Assembly: GCF_037975245.1 (NCBI RefSeq)
Contig: NC_092580.1
Span: 4,130,501-4,194,500 of the forward strand
Reading direction: 5' to 3'
DNA: 64,000 nucleotides
Origin: Apostichopus japonicus
Taxonomy: Eukaryota > Echinodermata > Holothuroidea > Aspidochirotida > Stichopodidae
In this document: positions 45,701 through 60,700 of the stretch, piece by piece
Layout of the letters: every line of letters starts with the position of its first letter
How positions within the stretch are numbered: position 1 is the stretch's first letter
Position numbers and translations under genes: made by a program
Notes under the pieces: generated by a model
What the model saw: only the letters and a program-made list of their open reading frames with translations
What the model was told of the DNA's origin: nothing
The model's database searches: none

Positions 45701-48700
45701 CGTGTCCTCTCAAAACTCACACTTCCTCATACACCATCCGTCCCCCTCCCACCACCCACCACCCCCACCCCCTTTCCACATGTACAACCCCTTCTACAGA
45801 AATTTCTTCTAAAAAGAATAAGAATGACTAATAATTACAATGGAAAGAATCTGATTCCAATTTCATTAACAACATCGCAATCCTGTCACCAATTCAGATC
45901 ATTTTTAGCCTTGTGTGACGCAGGTATTACCTCCTGTGGAGGGATAAGGTCGAGATATATAACAGGAAGGTCATGCAGAGAAAAGGAACATGTGAATGCC
46001 TTTTGTTTTGATTGCTGTCCTTGTTAAACTTGTTCAAGCATCAGTTACAAGGCATCTATGCCAGTGATCTAGTGGGCCCAGCCCTCTCTCCTTTACAGTC
46101 AACCGTTCATACCATTGGATTAAAGTTACAATATATATATATACTTCACCCTGGCAGTGTGTGTTGTTGTGTGGTTCATAGCCCTCAAAGCAGGAACACA
46201 AGAAACTGTAGGAAGAGAACGAGTAGCATTATGGGTAATTTAAAACAACACAGCTTCATCCAAGTACTTGTCAGTCGCCAAGACTCCTTACTACCGAACA
46301 CCTGGTTGGAATTGAGTTCCAACAGGGTACCAGGGGTGGGGCATGCGTATATGATGTACCAGAAAGAACCTTTATCAACAGGACGTAATATTTGCCAATA
46401 TGAAGAACAATTTCCAATTGGGAAGATTCCATCCTGGCCTCCTCCCAACCCGCCCCCCCTCCTCCCCCCTCCATCCAACATGCTAGAGGTTTGCTTCTAG
46501 AGGTGTGAAAGCTACATTGCACGTTTCTATGTTCGGATTAAGTTTATCATTGCGGGTAAATTCTGAAAACACTTTTTAATAACACACACATTGGACTATA
46601 TTCCTGGCATATTCCTGGGTTTGAATCCCAGTGGAGGCTGAAAATGTTCTTTCGCTGTTGTGGATTTTCCAGCTAATTACAATTTCAAATATATTTATTC
46701 TTTCTGTAGTAATCTTCCACAACTTTTCAGATAACCTTTAGTTAACTTATACAATTTTCCTTATCTCCCTAATAACTTGAGGGAATAAAAGTGACGGTAT
46801 AGTTACCTTCCATTTATGTTATTGCAGTCTTGCTGACAAATATTAAGGCCTGCATCTTCACATTCATTCACATCTGTCAGAAGAAAGAAATTTGTTTTCT
46901 CTAAGATGATGTTTTCTGTTGTAATAATGTTACAAACTGTACAGGTGTTAAAAACAGAACACATATATTCAGAGAATGGCTACAAGTAAAAGAAACTCAA
47001 GCTCGCTGGGAACAGGAGTATTTCCCTGCCTCAGAAATTAATACACTTTTGCAAACGACATTGCTAGTTTTGTTGCAAAAGGGGAACGAACAGATGCAAC
47101 ATACCGACACACATACTTTCACAATTACATGAACATTTACATAAGATGACCACATAAATCCTGTCACCCTGTGCCTCCCCCTACACTCCCCCCTCCACTG
47201 TGTTTTGAAACAATCATTTGCGTTGCAGATGAAATGAAATTGTCTTGCGTTTATTCCCAAAAAAGAAACAAGGCGGAGGTGACTAGCCATCTTTGCATAC
47301 AAGAATAGGTAGAGCTGTCATAGTTTGCCCTTCAACTGTTGCGGAAAAATATGGGACGATCGCAACCCCTTCTGAACATAAATCACAAATCTCGTACAGA
47401 ACTTTGGTCAAGCAACCCAAGTGGGTCAACCGTGCAATCTAAAACAGAGGATTGTTCAATTAATCTGAACAAAGCATATATCATGTGCTACCTATATTAG
47501 CTAGAGCTATTCCATAGGCACAAGATATAAAGAAATATAAAGTTGTATATACTAGAAAACTAACATGAAAACTAACATTAAACTTGTGCAAGACAATACT
47601 TGAACACATAAAGACGAGACAAAGACATGCATCATTGAATGTTATCTGGAGAGAAAAGTGATTTGTCCAGATAACTTACCTGTGCAATGAATCCAATCAG
47701 TAGTCTCGTAGCCCTCCGGACAAAAGCATGTATAATTGCCTACGCTGTTTTGGCACACAGCGCCCTCACTAGTCACACAGTCATCTATTCCTTCTGCGCA
47801 TTCGTCGACATCTTCGCATTCTTGACCCAGGTCGTTGATCTGATTGAACCCACTATGGCAACTAGAGAGAGGTAAAAAACAAAAACCATAGTTGACATTC
47901 TGTTTGATTTTGTTATGTACATGCAAAACAGGAAAGCAATTGAGGAATAAGTAGGTGAAATGCTTATGAAACCCGTTACAGGGGTACTTCAGTGAAATTC
48001 CAATGTGACCTTCATAGGGATAAAACAACGGAAATGTGCAAAGGTTGCAACGATCGATCTCAATACTTTCTTCCTGTAGCTACAAGTTGACTAATTTTTT
48101 AGCCAGAAAAAGCTTCAGTTATATAACAGTATGTATCAAAAAAGTGGGTCGTCTGTGAAGGCATATGTTCTTTCAAAAGTATTTACACAAATGTTTTTTT
48201 GGCCATAACTATGAAAAGTGCTCGCTGGTCGTCAACACCAGTCAGTCAAGCTATAGTCTGCTGACAAGATCAACAGTGTACACTTAGTTTGAACTTCCCC
48301 ACACAGTGTATAGTTTTACTATTGACACGGAGATTATAAACGCAACATATATGGTAGAATCATTAATCATATCATGCAGGGATGTGCTCAGGAATATTTG
48401 AGTGCCAGGCAGATTGTGCGGTAGTGTGATCCACACCCTGGGAGAGGGATCTCATGGATGGGGTACCCCCTCCCCACTGGACAAATTTTGCACATGAAGT
48501 ATGCTTAGGTGGTGCTATTTTCCTATTCTGTGCAATGTATTCTCCCAAATTTTGGTTATGGTAAAATTTGTTAAATTATCATAAAAAAAGTGGCGGGCCG
48601 AAATGTTTAAAATACTGTTTGTGCTGGGCAGCATTCAGAACTGCTGGGCGCAGCCACCCGGTGCTGCCCAGTGTGAGCACATCCCTGTCATGATAACCCA

Positions 48701-51700
48701 AAAATGCCCTTTCAACCCACTCTCACCCTCACCCTTCCCCCACCCATTATGGCAAGACAAAGTGAGACAAGAGACAAAAAGCCCTGGGAAACTATTCCAC
48801 AATTAAGTGCAAATAGTCAATGACATTCTCAAGTTCAAACTCATAACAGACAAAAGCATTATTGCACCATTTTATAGGACCCTTGTCTTCCCCTTTCAAA
48901 GTTGACATAAACCCTTCTGTTTGTTTGCATTTAGGCCGGTGACCGTAATCGAAAGGATGAAATGGATATACCAAGGACAGACGATAGTAACAATCAAATG
49001 TTTTAATGATTTTCCCAGATCTTGAAAAGGTAATTATCACTTCTCACGGTTTGTGGGAAGCTGGAATCCGATCCTTGGGCATTCACCACCCGGCAGAAAC
49101 ATTATTGATACAAAGCGAGGGTGAGATTGGAACATACCCACATTTCCACGACGACTGGGTGTTGATGCATCTTTGATTGCATCCACCGTTGTTATCGAGA
49201 CATTCGTTGATGTCTGCGCAAGTGATTTGGTTTTCCCTGAGATAGAATCCGCTCCGACATGAACATTCAAAAGAACCTAGAGGACAAAACACATTTATGA
49301 AGAACAAAAATGAAGGGGGGGGGGGAACAATGTTTACTGGAATAATTTACTAAAAATTGAAGGGGGGAAACAATGTTTATTGGAATACTTTACTAAAAAT
49401 TGAAGGGGGGGGGGTGAAGCACTGTTTATTGGATTAATTACTCACTAATGAAAGGTCATAACCGTTACCACCAACAAATTTTGAGCTGCATAAAATGAAA
49501 TGCAGCTGAACATTTTTCAAGGATATCATTTCATATCCCATGGAAATGACCCCGGATATAGAATAAGTTGAAAAATGTAAACTTAGTGAAGACAAAATGT
49601 CTAACACATGCGACGGAAAATAGATTTATTCTTAACAGATACATAGGTCTTCCAGCAATGATGTAGAAAAAAAAAGTTTTTTACCAAAGAGTTGCATCAA
49701 TACAGTTATCTCATACAAAAGACAGGACCATATTAATTTAATAGTTCTTAAAGCTATGACTACTAAAAAGCTAATGAGAGGGTAGCAAACTTGTATTAGA
49801 ATAACAAAGATACGGTATTATAGTGCACAGACATCCCTGACTCCCTGGGACAGTCGCCCCATTTCATGTACAGTCCCCAGATGAGTAGCGTCACTGGAAA
49901 TGTCATCGGATTTATATGTACTGTCCCGGGTATATCAGCCAACTTCCACCAAGGCGAGTCTGAATAACTTAAATCTGACCTGTCAAATTAGCTTTGCTGT
50001 TCATAGAACAGCTTAAACCTAAGCTGCAAATGTCGTCAAGTTCCTTGAATGACTAAGAGATGAAAGGCAACGTACCGCCCAGAGCATCGGATCATTAAAC
50101 TTACCTTCTAGGTTGTTGCAAAAGTGATCACAAGGGCCTCTCTGAGAGTCTGCGCACTCGTCTATATCCAGACAGATTTTGTTGTCGATGTTCAATCCCT
50201 GGAAGCCGTTGCGACATCGGCACTCGTGTTTGCCGGGGAGATTGACACAGACCTGTTGGCAACCACCGTTATCCTCTTGGCACTCATTGATATCGACGCA
50301 ACCGGTACTGTTGTCGTTAGCTACAAACCCATCACGACATTCACACTCAAAACTGCCGGAAAAATGATTATTATAATCATTATTATTACCCCGTTATTTA
50401 TATAGCGCATAATCCGAAAGTTCTATGTGCTTTACTTAACCCTGGTCATTGGTAACTTGTCACACATACACACCAAAGTGTGCACAATTCAAACAATCTC
50501 TCCTGGGGCACCACAGTGCACCACAGCCACGTGTCCCCACAAACCGGCTCACGCAACTATATTTACAAGTCACCTTGCAAGTCCAGACCAGATCAGATCA
50601 CATCAGATCAAAATATTTCCAAGAGAGTTCTGACTTCAATAATTATGAAATTAGATTGAGTTCGATTACAAAGAATAGAACAGTGAAATGATGCTGATCA
50701 AGGATGTGACTTTTTGAACTCTGTGAGTGAATGACACCTAAATATATCCACATCATGTCTATATAGGAGTGTAATGGGTGAAAAAAAATTCCATTGAAAT
50801 CCCACATGACACCAAACTTGGTGGTTAACTAGGGGATAACCAATATGGATACTTCAGAGCAAGTATGCAATTTGTATTAAGCTCCCACCCCAACCCAACA
50901 TGTACAAGTGATTCGTCCTTTATAATTTTAATCAAAGTTGTTTTCTTTCGTTTTCCTTCTTTGCTTGTAGATTTTGAAAATAGCTGTGGGTAATTGAGAT
51001 AGACATGATTCCTTGTCTCAAATGTCAAGGTGATTAATATGTAGACCATGGTTGTATGCCTTATTCAGTAAACTATAAATCAGTTCTAATTTAAATTTCT
51101 ACTGGAGGTTAAACTTAAATTTAGACCAGGGGCTCCCAAAAGGAAGGTTGAAAAGTAATAAACTTCCAATAAGCTTCCAACATACATCTGGTGCATAGGC
51201 TTGTATTACTTCCAACGGAAACTTGTAACAGAGAAAGACCATCCTTCATGGCAAGGTGAAATCCCTTGAACGTTCATCGATTGCACAAAACAAAAGTTCA
51301 GATTTTGAAAAAGTGCAATAGAAAGGGGAAAAAAAGCTCCTTTTCTAAGTACTCTTCTTATGGATGTAATTAAAATAAATTTGCAAACTAGTCAGAATTT
51401 CTAACTCCATTAACTCCTGAATAGGAAAACTGTCACTATTGACGTCATTCGAGCCTGGCAGGATTCAATCCTGATATACAAGTGCTAGTTATCTGGTCCC
51501 CCTATTTGACCTTTGCAACACGGGGAAGACCCTGTTTTGAAAACCACCCAAGAGATGATTCTTATCGTACACATGAAGCGACAGATCGAGTAGGAATTTT
51601 TGAAGCGCTTACCCTCCTTCGAAATTGACGCAGGTGTGGCAATCCTCGGGTGGGTTCAAGCATTCGTTGATGTCCTTGCAGCGCCCTCTTGGTGATTTCT

Positions 51701-54700
51701 GCCAGCCCGGGAAACAGTCACATCTGTACCCACCGGGGAAGTTGGTGCACTTTTGGTCGCACTGGTAATTCAGCTGAGTTGAGCATTCGTCTATATCTGT
51801 TAAGGTGAGGCAAGACAAAACAAAGGTTTAAGATCTTCCCGGGTCATCCTCATAGCCTGCAGATAATGCTATTAAAAATGACGGTAATGTTGCACCTAAG
51901 TGATGAAGAAAGCTTTTAACACCATCTAATTTTTACATTGCAAGGGTATGTCTTTAATATCCAAGTGATGGCAATTATTGCCTATGAAGGAGAAATAGCC
52001 TTAGAAAATCGTTGGTATTTTTGAGCTTTGTATAAAATTAGCCGGCTATCAGGAACTGGTGGCGTCCTTCACCATGTGGATGTCGGGAATTATAGACCGC
52101 TTTCTGACGTTTGTTTTAACCTACCTTTACAAACTCTGCCGTTGGGACTCAACTCAAACCCATCGTCACAGTCACAATAGTAGCTGCCTGGTGTGTTGAA
52201 GCATTGCTGGTTGCAATGGTGGCTGTAGGTGCGGAATCTGTTAGCAGGGCGCTGGCACTCATTAACATCTGCATGAGAAGGAGACAGACATCTTGATATA
52301 AAGCAATGCTCAGCTCAAATTTAATATTTAAAGGCAGGGGCTCCCTAACTGGGCTGCATGAACCCCCAGGGGGTGCGTGAGTGTCCATCCCAGGGGGTTC
52401 GTGAGAGGATAAAGTTAGAGAAACCATGATTTAAGGCATAGTGTGGTAAACTAAGGGAGGAGATGAATGAATCGTTTCTAATGATTTCCCCCAAGAAAGC
52501 AAAAAAAAAAAACACAACAAAATTGTTTAACTTTACATATCCAACATAATCTTACAACATACATTTCAGATTAACAATACAGGTCTTCTCCAAAGGTTTG
52601 TGGAATAGGCATCGATGAAAAGTTGCAGCTGGTCAGGAATTTGCTGACCATTGTTATGCAAATTAGATACGCTGCAACTTGTTTACAGAGATGTTGCCCT
52701 CTTCTTTTTATATTCTCCTCATGTTGTTACCTTAGAACAAGCAAGTGAGGATTTCACTTTAGCATATTTCGTCTACAAGAAAGATAAAATCCTGTAATTT
52801 CTTACACATGTCTGATGTACCTTTATGGTAGCCCTACTATAAGTTGCACAATTTCTTCTTTGCATTGCAAATTAGTATGGATGTAGAAACGACATTGCCT
52901 TCTTCAAACTACACAAGGGTCCAACATAGCAATCAAAGTTTTGTACGGAAATCGTGGGCAATAGTTCCCAATATTTGTTTGGTTTTTTACAAGCAAACGA
53001 TGAATGAACTTTATTTCACCTGTTTTGTGCTTTTAATTATCCAACTCCTACAGAACAACACAAAAAAAAAAGACTGGTCTATTATATAGTGCAATAGTTG
53101 CAAACTCTGATAAATTCATGTGCACAGAAAAAACAAATAAGGAGATGACAAATTGCCATGAAAATATTGAAATCGCAATAAATGCCAATTGTACTCAGCT
53201 ATGTTTCCTTAATGAGATACAATCACAACTCTGGGGTGCTACACAAGGTCATGAAGCTACCGGTAACAGGAAGTTCAAAAGTAAACAAACGGTACCTGAA
53301 CGGAGGTACCTGAAACTACTTGTGTGTGCAACGTGGTGTTAACTGCAAATTCTGTTTTCTGTTTGTTGCATTAAGTGCCAGGAAGGATACATGTGGAAAC
53401 AAAAGTGCATGCTTCCAAATACGCTAGAAATGCTAGAAATACGCTAGTAATGGTCACTTGCATGCTACCTACAACGAACACTACGCAACACTTGCGGCCT
53501 GTTTTTGCAGTATCTTCCTGTAGAGCTAGGCTCATTTGCATATGAAATTCTGGGCTGAGTTTAATTAATATTAAAAGTCTAATGTGATTTATATTAACGC
53601 TAACAGCGGTTACCCACACTATTACGGATGCCCTACATACTGGAGTAAATCATGCATTTATAGACATGGATGTGATGTGTTGGAAACGAGATTACTATTT
53701 TGAACAAGTTAATAAAAATTAAATAATACCATACGAAACAAAGAAAGAAAAATGATGATTGGAACGTTCTGGAATTTGGAAAAACTTTAACTGGAAGCGA
53801 CCTAAAGAAAAATGGAGATAAACAAGCAGATACTTTGCTTCCCAGATTTAACCATCACCTCCCTCCAATGAGTTATAGTCTTGTGCATTGAAGGTAGACC
53901 TTTTTTTCTAAGAAAGTAAAAGTTATATCTCACAGATTCCCAGAAAAAGTTGGCCCAGGCAAAAATAACCCTCGATCACATTCCTGTAAATATTTGTGTG
54001 ATCGTGGAGATTTAGTATGTTTTTTTTTCTTTTTCATAGCATCTTTTATATTATTTGCATCAACTTTTGTGTTTATATTATATATTTTGTTGTTATTTTA
54101 TTTTGCCCAATTTTTGGAGGAAAAAATATGACTTATGAGTCTCATATATTTCTGACGCATCATTCCACACTACATAGCATTGCGGGCCTCATTTTCCATA
54201 TTATCCTCCCAAAGTCAACTTCATAAATCTCTTAACTTGGTATGGTTCCGGGAAATAAACAAACAGAATTTGACATGACATTAAATAATCTTTAATCGTG
54301 ACTCCGAAAAGTGTTTCATCCAGCCAAACCTGCCAAAAATTTGCCACGTTTGTTTTCAAACATTTGACAGTGTGTTTACAAAAACCAAACACTGTGCCTG
54401 CTATGAGTCATTTACAGTGGTACCCTACTGAACCAGCTTGAATACAAGGATTTTAACCACTTGAGATTCTTGCAACAGACAAAAACATTCCCACAATGCA
54501 ATGGTGACTTCCTCTCTGTTCCTGAGAGAGAGGTCGAACTTAAAGAGCAAGAAAATGGGTTTGATTCATTCCTAACATCCCAGAAACCTTTTTTTTGGGG
54601 GGGGGAGGTAAGGAGGGGGGAGAGGGTTGTGTGTGATAACTTAATGATGGTATAACTAAATTCTGTGCATTTCCAGTTTAAACTTTACATTTTCACTTAG

Positions 54701-57700
54701 TCTGCAAAATGTCTGTAATTTGAATCGATAAGATGTTTTGATTTCTCTTCCCCAAGTCAATGTTGTGTACACCTCTTTTCCATCATTGCAGTTGCATTGC
54801 ATCATTCTTTAAGTTCAGTGCAAACACGATGTCTGTTTTCATAATTTAACATGTGAAGTAAATGACCAGGCTGAGTGTTATAAGGATCTGTCAATTGCTA
54901 CGTTAACACAACCACGAATATAAACAATATATCTGTTTTTTGGATCATGTGCTCAGTTGGATGATTTAGTTATGCTCCAATCACAATCAACTGTTCTAAC
55001 ACTTGTCTGTTACTCTCACTGTCTGTGCGTCATGAAGGAAACAATAAATAAAACCATGGAGGTGGAAAAAACAGAGCACCTACTGTCAACCAAACCCCCC
55101 CCCCCACCCACCCTCTATGACATACTTTCAGTTTAAAAGCTTCTCTTCTGGCGGTAAAATAATCTCAATAAATATTGATTCAAAGCAAAAGTTTCGGAAA
55201 TACAAACCGACTATAAGGTAATTTATATTTGGTGACCACAGAAGTTCACTTTCAAAACTTGGAAGTAAAAGACAACAACCCTACCTGAACAATTGAAGCC
55301 ATCTGAATTGAGTTGAAAGCCCATGTGACAGGAACAATAGATGGAGGGGGGTCTCTCGTGGCACACCTGCTCGCACTCACCATTATTCTCTCGACAGGAC
55401 TGTGAAACTGAAAGTGAAAAAAAAAAAAAAAATAAGGACAACTGTTTGAAAGAAAGAATCAAGAATATCCACCTAATCCCTCAAAAAACAGCATGAAACA
55501 AATTATTAAACTGTAAATATATCCTGTTATGGTGAATATTTCCGTAAGACTTAAAACCACAAATATGGAAGGAGAGCTAGAGGGTCAACAATTTCATTGG
55601 ACAAATGCAAGAAGGTGTCATGCCGTCTGAAGTCAAAAGTCTCTATTAATCGGCGAAAAAAGAAGAGAAAAAGTGGAAAACATCTCCCCACAATTGACAG
55701 AACAAGAAATAAAACTTAACAGATGGAGGATTGGCAAACAAGTGTTTTTTTTTTGCCATTCCATATATCATAGGATCTTTGTGGGTACACTATACGATGG
55801 TTAAAATGATAGATGGAAGTAAGAATTCCTCCAGCACTGAAAGGTTCAGATAGTTTTCCTATATATGTGGCTTTCCAATGACATACATACAGTTTTCTCG
55901 TTTACCTTAATAGATGTATTCAATCTTAGATAATTTCAATCTAGTGTTGGCATCCATTACCCTGAATTCAACAACTACACTAGTTCCAAAGGTTTTCAGT
56001 AAATTTCGGTTTTGTTCAAGCACAAATACATTAATATTTCATTCCTACAGGTTTCATTGGTCCATGGCGACGAGACTCAGTCTCTTCATATACTCATTGC
56101 CCTTATATCCCTAGATTTCTCTCTCCCTCCATTATCAATTTGGTATCAAAAAGTGCTCACATTTCACAGTCGGTGACCAAATATTTAAACATGTTATGTA
56201 ACTTGATAAATGCATCAAAAGCAAAACAAAACAAAACCCATGTATGTTGTCTACTTCGTGACTGCACTGCCAAGGTAATTGTGGAGAAAATCTACTTGTG
56301 GCAAGACATTGCAAATATGTCAGTATGTCAAGATAAACATGAATATATACCAAAGATTATAAGGAAAGAACTAATATGCAAATAACTGTCATCTCTGAAC
56401 AATCATAATTTTGAGTTTAGATCTGCTTGCCATTGTTCTTTTTCAAACAAGGACTCTACTCCCCCCCCCCCACCCATCAGTGGAACCACTCAACTCCCCT
56501 CCCCATTACCCACTGCTGGACACTGTACTCACCCTCACATGTCAGTCCATCTGACATGAGTACCTTGTTTTGATCTGAGCAGGTGCAATAGTAAGATCCT
56601 GGCAGATTACGGCAGTCGTCCTGGCATCCACCATTGTTATCATTGCACTCATTAATATCTACGTAAAATAATGAAGAGCGTACACACTACAGGGGTGTAG
56701 GAACTATGGGGAGACCATAGAAATATTATTAGAGAAGGATGGCAAGCAGCACAAAAGTCTTTGAAGTGGTCTATTTGTCAAAATAGGCATGTGGCTAACA
56801 ATAATGTGCTAGCCTAATTTAAAGTGAGTGTAAACAAAATTATGACTTTGAAGCAAAAGTTTTGAAAATCCTCCAGGAAACAATTATATCACTTTTCAGT
56901 CGTTTTTTCTTTCTTTCTTCCTGGCCACAAGTTAGTACTCAGGCTTATTGTGCATACATTTAAGTGTCAACTTACATTAAATTGCCATCATTCTCTGGTT
57001 ACATATCTATGGAGGATGTCAAAATTGGGATATATATCTCTACAGATAATTAGTCAAACAAGTGAAAGTGGTAAAACAAACTTGAGGGTAAGGCTAGACA
57101 TGACAAAAAAAAACATAAAATCACTGATGTTTAAAGTGAAACATTACGTTTAACTCTAATTACATTGTAATATATTAATAAATGTCAGTGTTAAAGGTTT
57201 GCTAAACAGATGATTAATTAATTGAAACTACTGGAAGACATGTTGAAAATATTAAATTTACTACTATTAAATATACTAACGAGAGACTTAATGGGGTATT
57301 AATACATGCAGTAAGAGCAGAATTAATTACTTGTCTATTAATTGAAAAACTCAACTGATTTACAACATTTTAAATTGCAAATCCTTCACATGTGATTGCC
57401 TTCAGCATATGCACGATAAATATGTCGCTAAGGATAGGACATGTTTGGATGGCGGAATCTATTTTGCATTAACATGAAATTATCGATAGCAGACATAACT
57501 GCAAAGTTCTTTCACAATGTCTTTCTCATTTTCAACAGTTTTTCATTTAAGGGCTAGCAATTTATTACTTTATTACCTGAATATTCCCAGGTATGCTAGA
57601 GAGATACATGCATGCTCCTCTTTGACCCTCCTTCAATATTGAAAATCTCTTTTACTGCCAAACCTAACGCACTGCACTCTTCGCCAAACCCAAACATGCT

Positions 57701-60700
57701 CTTAATAATTATCATTATATACAAGGAAAACTAATAACATGGTATTGTTCAGTAGAATAACATTTGGATGGGGGGGTGGGGTGATGCGGGAATACATTTG
57801 CCGTTTAGTCTATAAATAAATGCGGATGGAACAGTTATATATTTTAATTGGTCGGGTTAAGAGAGGCAAATAAAGGTTAAACTACTCTGTCTGGTTCACT
57901 CTCAGTAATTCCTGCAGGTCACACCTGACACCCTGAGGCGCAGGACTGACTCACCTTCGCAAGTTTTGCCGTCATCGGCCAGCTGGTACCCTTCCCAGCA
58001 TTCACATCTGTAACTTCCTGGTGTGTTGCTGCAAACGTGAGCACACGGCTGTTGCTCCTGGCATTCGTCAAAATCTGAACAAATGTGAAAGATATTTTTC
58101 ATCTCAGGACTATCTTATGTCACAAAAGGGGCTCCCAAAGCAATCGAACAAAAATTATTTTAGTATTTTCCATATTCAATAAACGAAACAAAAAGATGAA
58201 AACAAAAGGAGGTGCAACTCAAACAGATCTTAGTTCCCCGTTTTGACATGTTTTTATTCTTGTGTTTGAAAATCACTATGAGAGCAATAAAATGATATGA
58301 AAGTTCTGCAGCTTCTAGGGGTTTCTACCAGTCAACAACAGCGCACCCCCCAATCAGAAAAAAACCTTCTCACACCTGTGTATTTGGGTGAACTTCTCTG
58401 GGGTTTGTTCAGCGAAACAACTGTATGCAATATCTACAAGTTCCAGTCAAGATCCTCATATGTTTAACTCCTTAAACCTACCCTCTTACACATTCCCCTA
58501 CCTTGCCAAATCTACCCCTCTATCTTTTGTTCCAATAAAAATTACTCTTCCCCTGTGATCTTCAGGATTGAGATTGACAAAGTTCTAAAACACATGCCAT
58601 TTTTTTTACAGTTTATGTCAACTGCAAATTCAACTGGCGATGGATAAAGCCTAAGGGTGATGATTAATTAGTTTACTTAGAGGAAGGAAAGGAATCAATG
58701 TTTTTTTATGTGCTTCTACTGTCAGTATGTAATTGTCTAGTGATCATGTACTATGTGACACACCACCATAGCTGAAGAAAGAAATCATTTGTGGTACTTT
58801 TACTCCAAAGTAAACATTGTCATAGGTTGTAAGAGGTCCAGAACTAGCCTCAAAAGTGTTTAATTTTTGTTTTGTTTTTCCCCCCTGAAAACACTGACAA
58901 CTCAATTTGTTACTGTCAAGTCCAGAAACTAAAACGAAGACAACAAAATTTTTCTCACGATTTTGTCTAATTCTGACAATATTTTGCAATTTTGCAATAG
59001 TTTTCATAGTGAAAAATTTCATCATGCAAAATTTTCAACTATGAAACTTGATAAAAGTTACACAATGTTTACAGTTCCCCTACCCACACCCCCCCCCCAC
59101 AGATTAAGGTTAAGTAGTGATTATTAACCAAGGAATATGACCCAAATTCAACATTTGGTCACCCAGGCACTTTTCCAATTTAACTATATTAATCACACAT
59201 AAAAGCCATTTTGAATTCAATTTGATTAGTCAACTAGCTAATGACCTCCCTCCTAATGGGATGTTAGTACCAAACATCGTAAAACCTTTTTTTAAATACC
59301 AAACTGAACTCAAAAACCTCCTTTAAAGTGCGCTTAATTAAGAGAAAGCCAACTTAGTACAATCAGACAATCAAACCATATTTTCATTGTAAGCAGACCA
59401 GCTGATATGGGCGCCGGGTGATATAATCCCACAAACATGACATGTGCTGCTCATAAATTTGGCAGCATCCCAACACACTAAAACCTAATTCAAACACATA
59501 GGACAATAAAATCACTGCCAATATTTTCTTCTGTCCTTTTCCCTTCTCCCCTTCTTGGAGCAAAGCCACATACCACACATGCACGCACACCTCTTAATTC
59601 TGCCATGAATTATGTTTTTTTGAAATTCATTCGGTAAGAGGAGCTTCCCGGGGCAAGAGTCAATTGGGGAGAATGATGAGATTGACGTAAATGACCTTGA
59701 TCTGTGAGAGAGATTGATGGTGATGATGACGACAAGAATGTGATATTTGTTAGATGCACACAACAAACATTCTATTTTTGTCCTTTAGAGTGAGTACATA
59801 TCTGTCATGGGTATGAGAGCTGAGTAAATGATGCGTGCATCCATTAACAGATAGCTGGTAGCTGTAATCAGGGTTGACAACCGGAATGAATACACGATGG
59901 GGGGCCTGGGGGGAGGAGATGTAACATTATGAATGACCTATTAGTTTGGATCTAATTTCAGCTATAATCTCATTTCAGTTATAATCTCGACATATCTCAA
60001 GATATCAACAACATGGCCAAGTAAGGTCGACGATAAAACTGTAAAGAGACAGTCTAACCTTTAAACAATTCATAAATCAAGTGAGCCAATACTTAAAAAT
60101 TAGCAACCTTTTAGTTTTAATGTCACTTTCAGGAAAACATTCTCTTCCCAGGAAACTTAAATTTGCTCTTGAAGTCTTGATGTGACAAACTATTTCAACT
60201 TACCATCGCAGGATCGTCCGTCTTGGTTTAGATTAAACCCTTCTGGACATTCACATTGGACCCTCCCCCTGTTGTCCGTTCTACATGTATAGGCGCAACC
60301 TCCGTTGTTTCTCCTGCATTGGTTGGTCCGTTGGTCATCTGCAACTACCAAAAGTTTTGTTGGGGAAAATAGGTTTTCTATTGTTCTTCTATTGTATTGT
60401 TACTATTCTATTGTATTGTTACTATTGTTACTATTCTATTGTTACTATTCTATTGTATTGTTACTATTGTTACTATTCTATTGTTACTATTCTATTGTAC
60501 TGTTACTATTGTTACTATTCTTAGGGATCGCTGCAAAACACACTGATGCTTTCTCAGACAGATGGGTCGAACCTGTACTTTATGTAGAGTACTTCCACAG
60601 ACACAGGAGACCACAAAATAACTCACTGGTTTTATATTTTTTTTAAACTCGCATGTTCTCTGCATACAGTTCATATAGCTAATTATGAGGATATGAATTA

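Noticed and set aside
52844-53619. Several 74-82-codon frames on both strands
   Set aside because: No EGF cysteines, splice sites in the right phase, or recognisable motif; the intron's neighbours are already phase-compatible.
60285-60646. Hydrophobic tyrosine/leucine-rich frames
   Set aside because: They translate the attgttactattct microsatellite.
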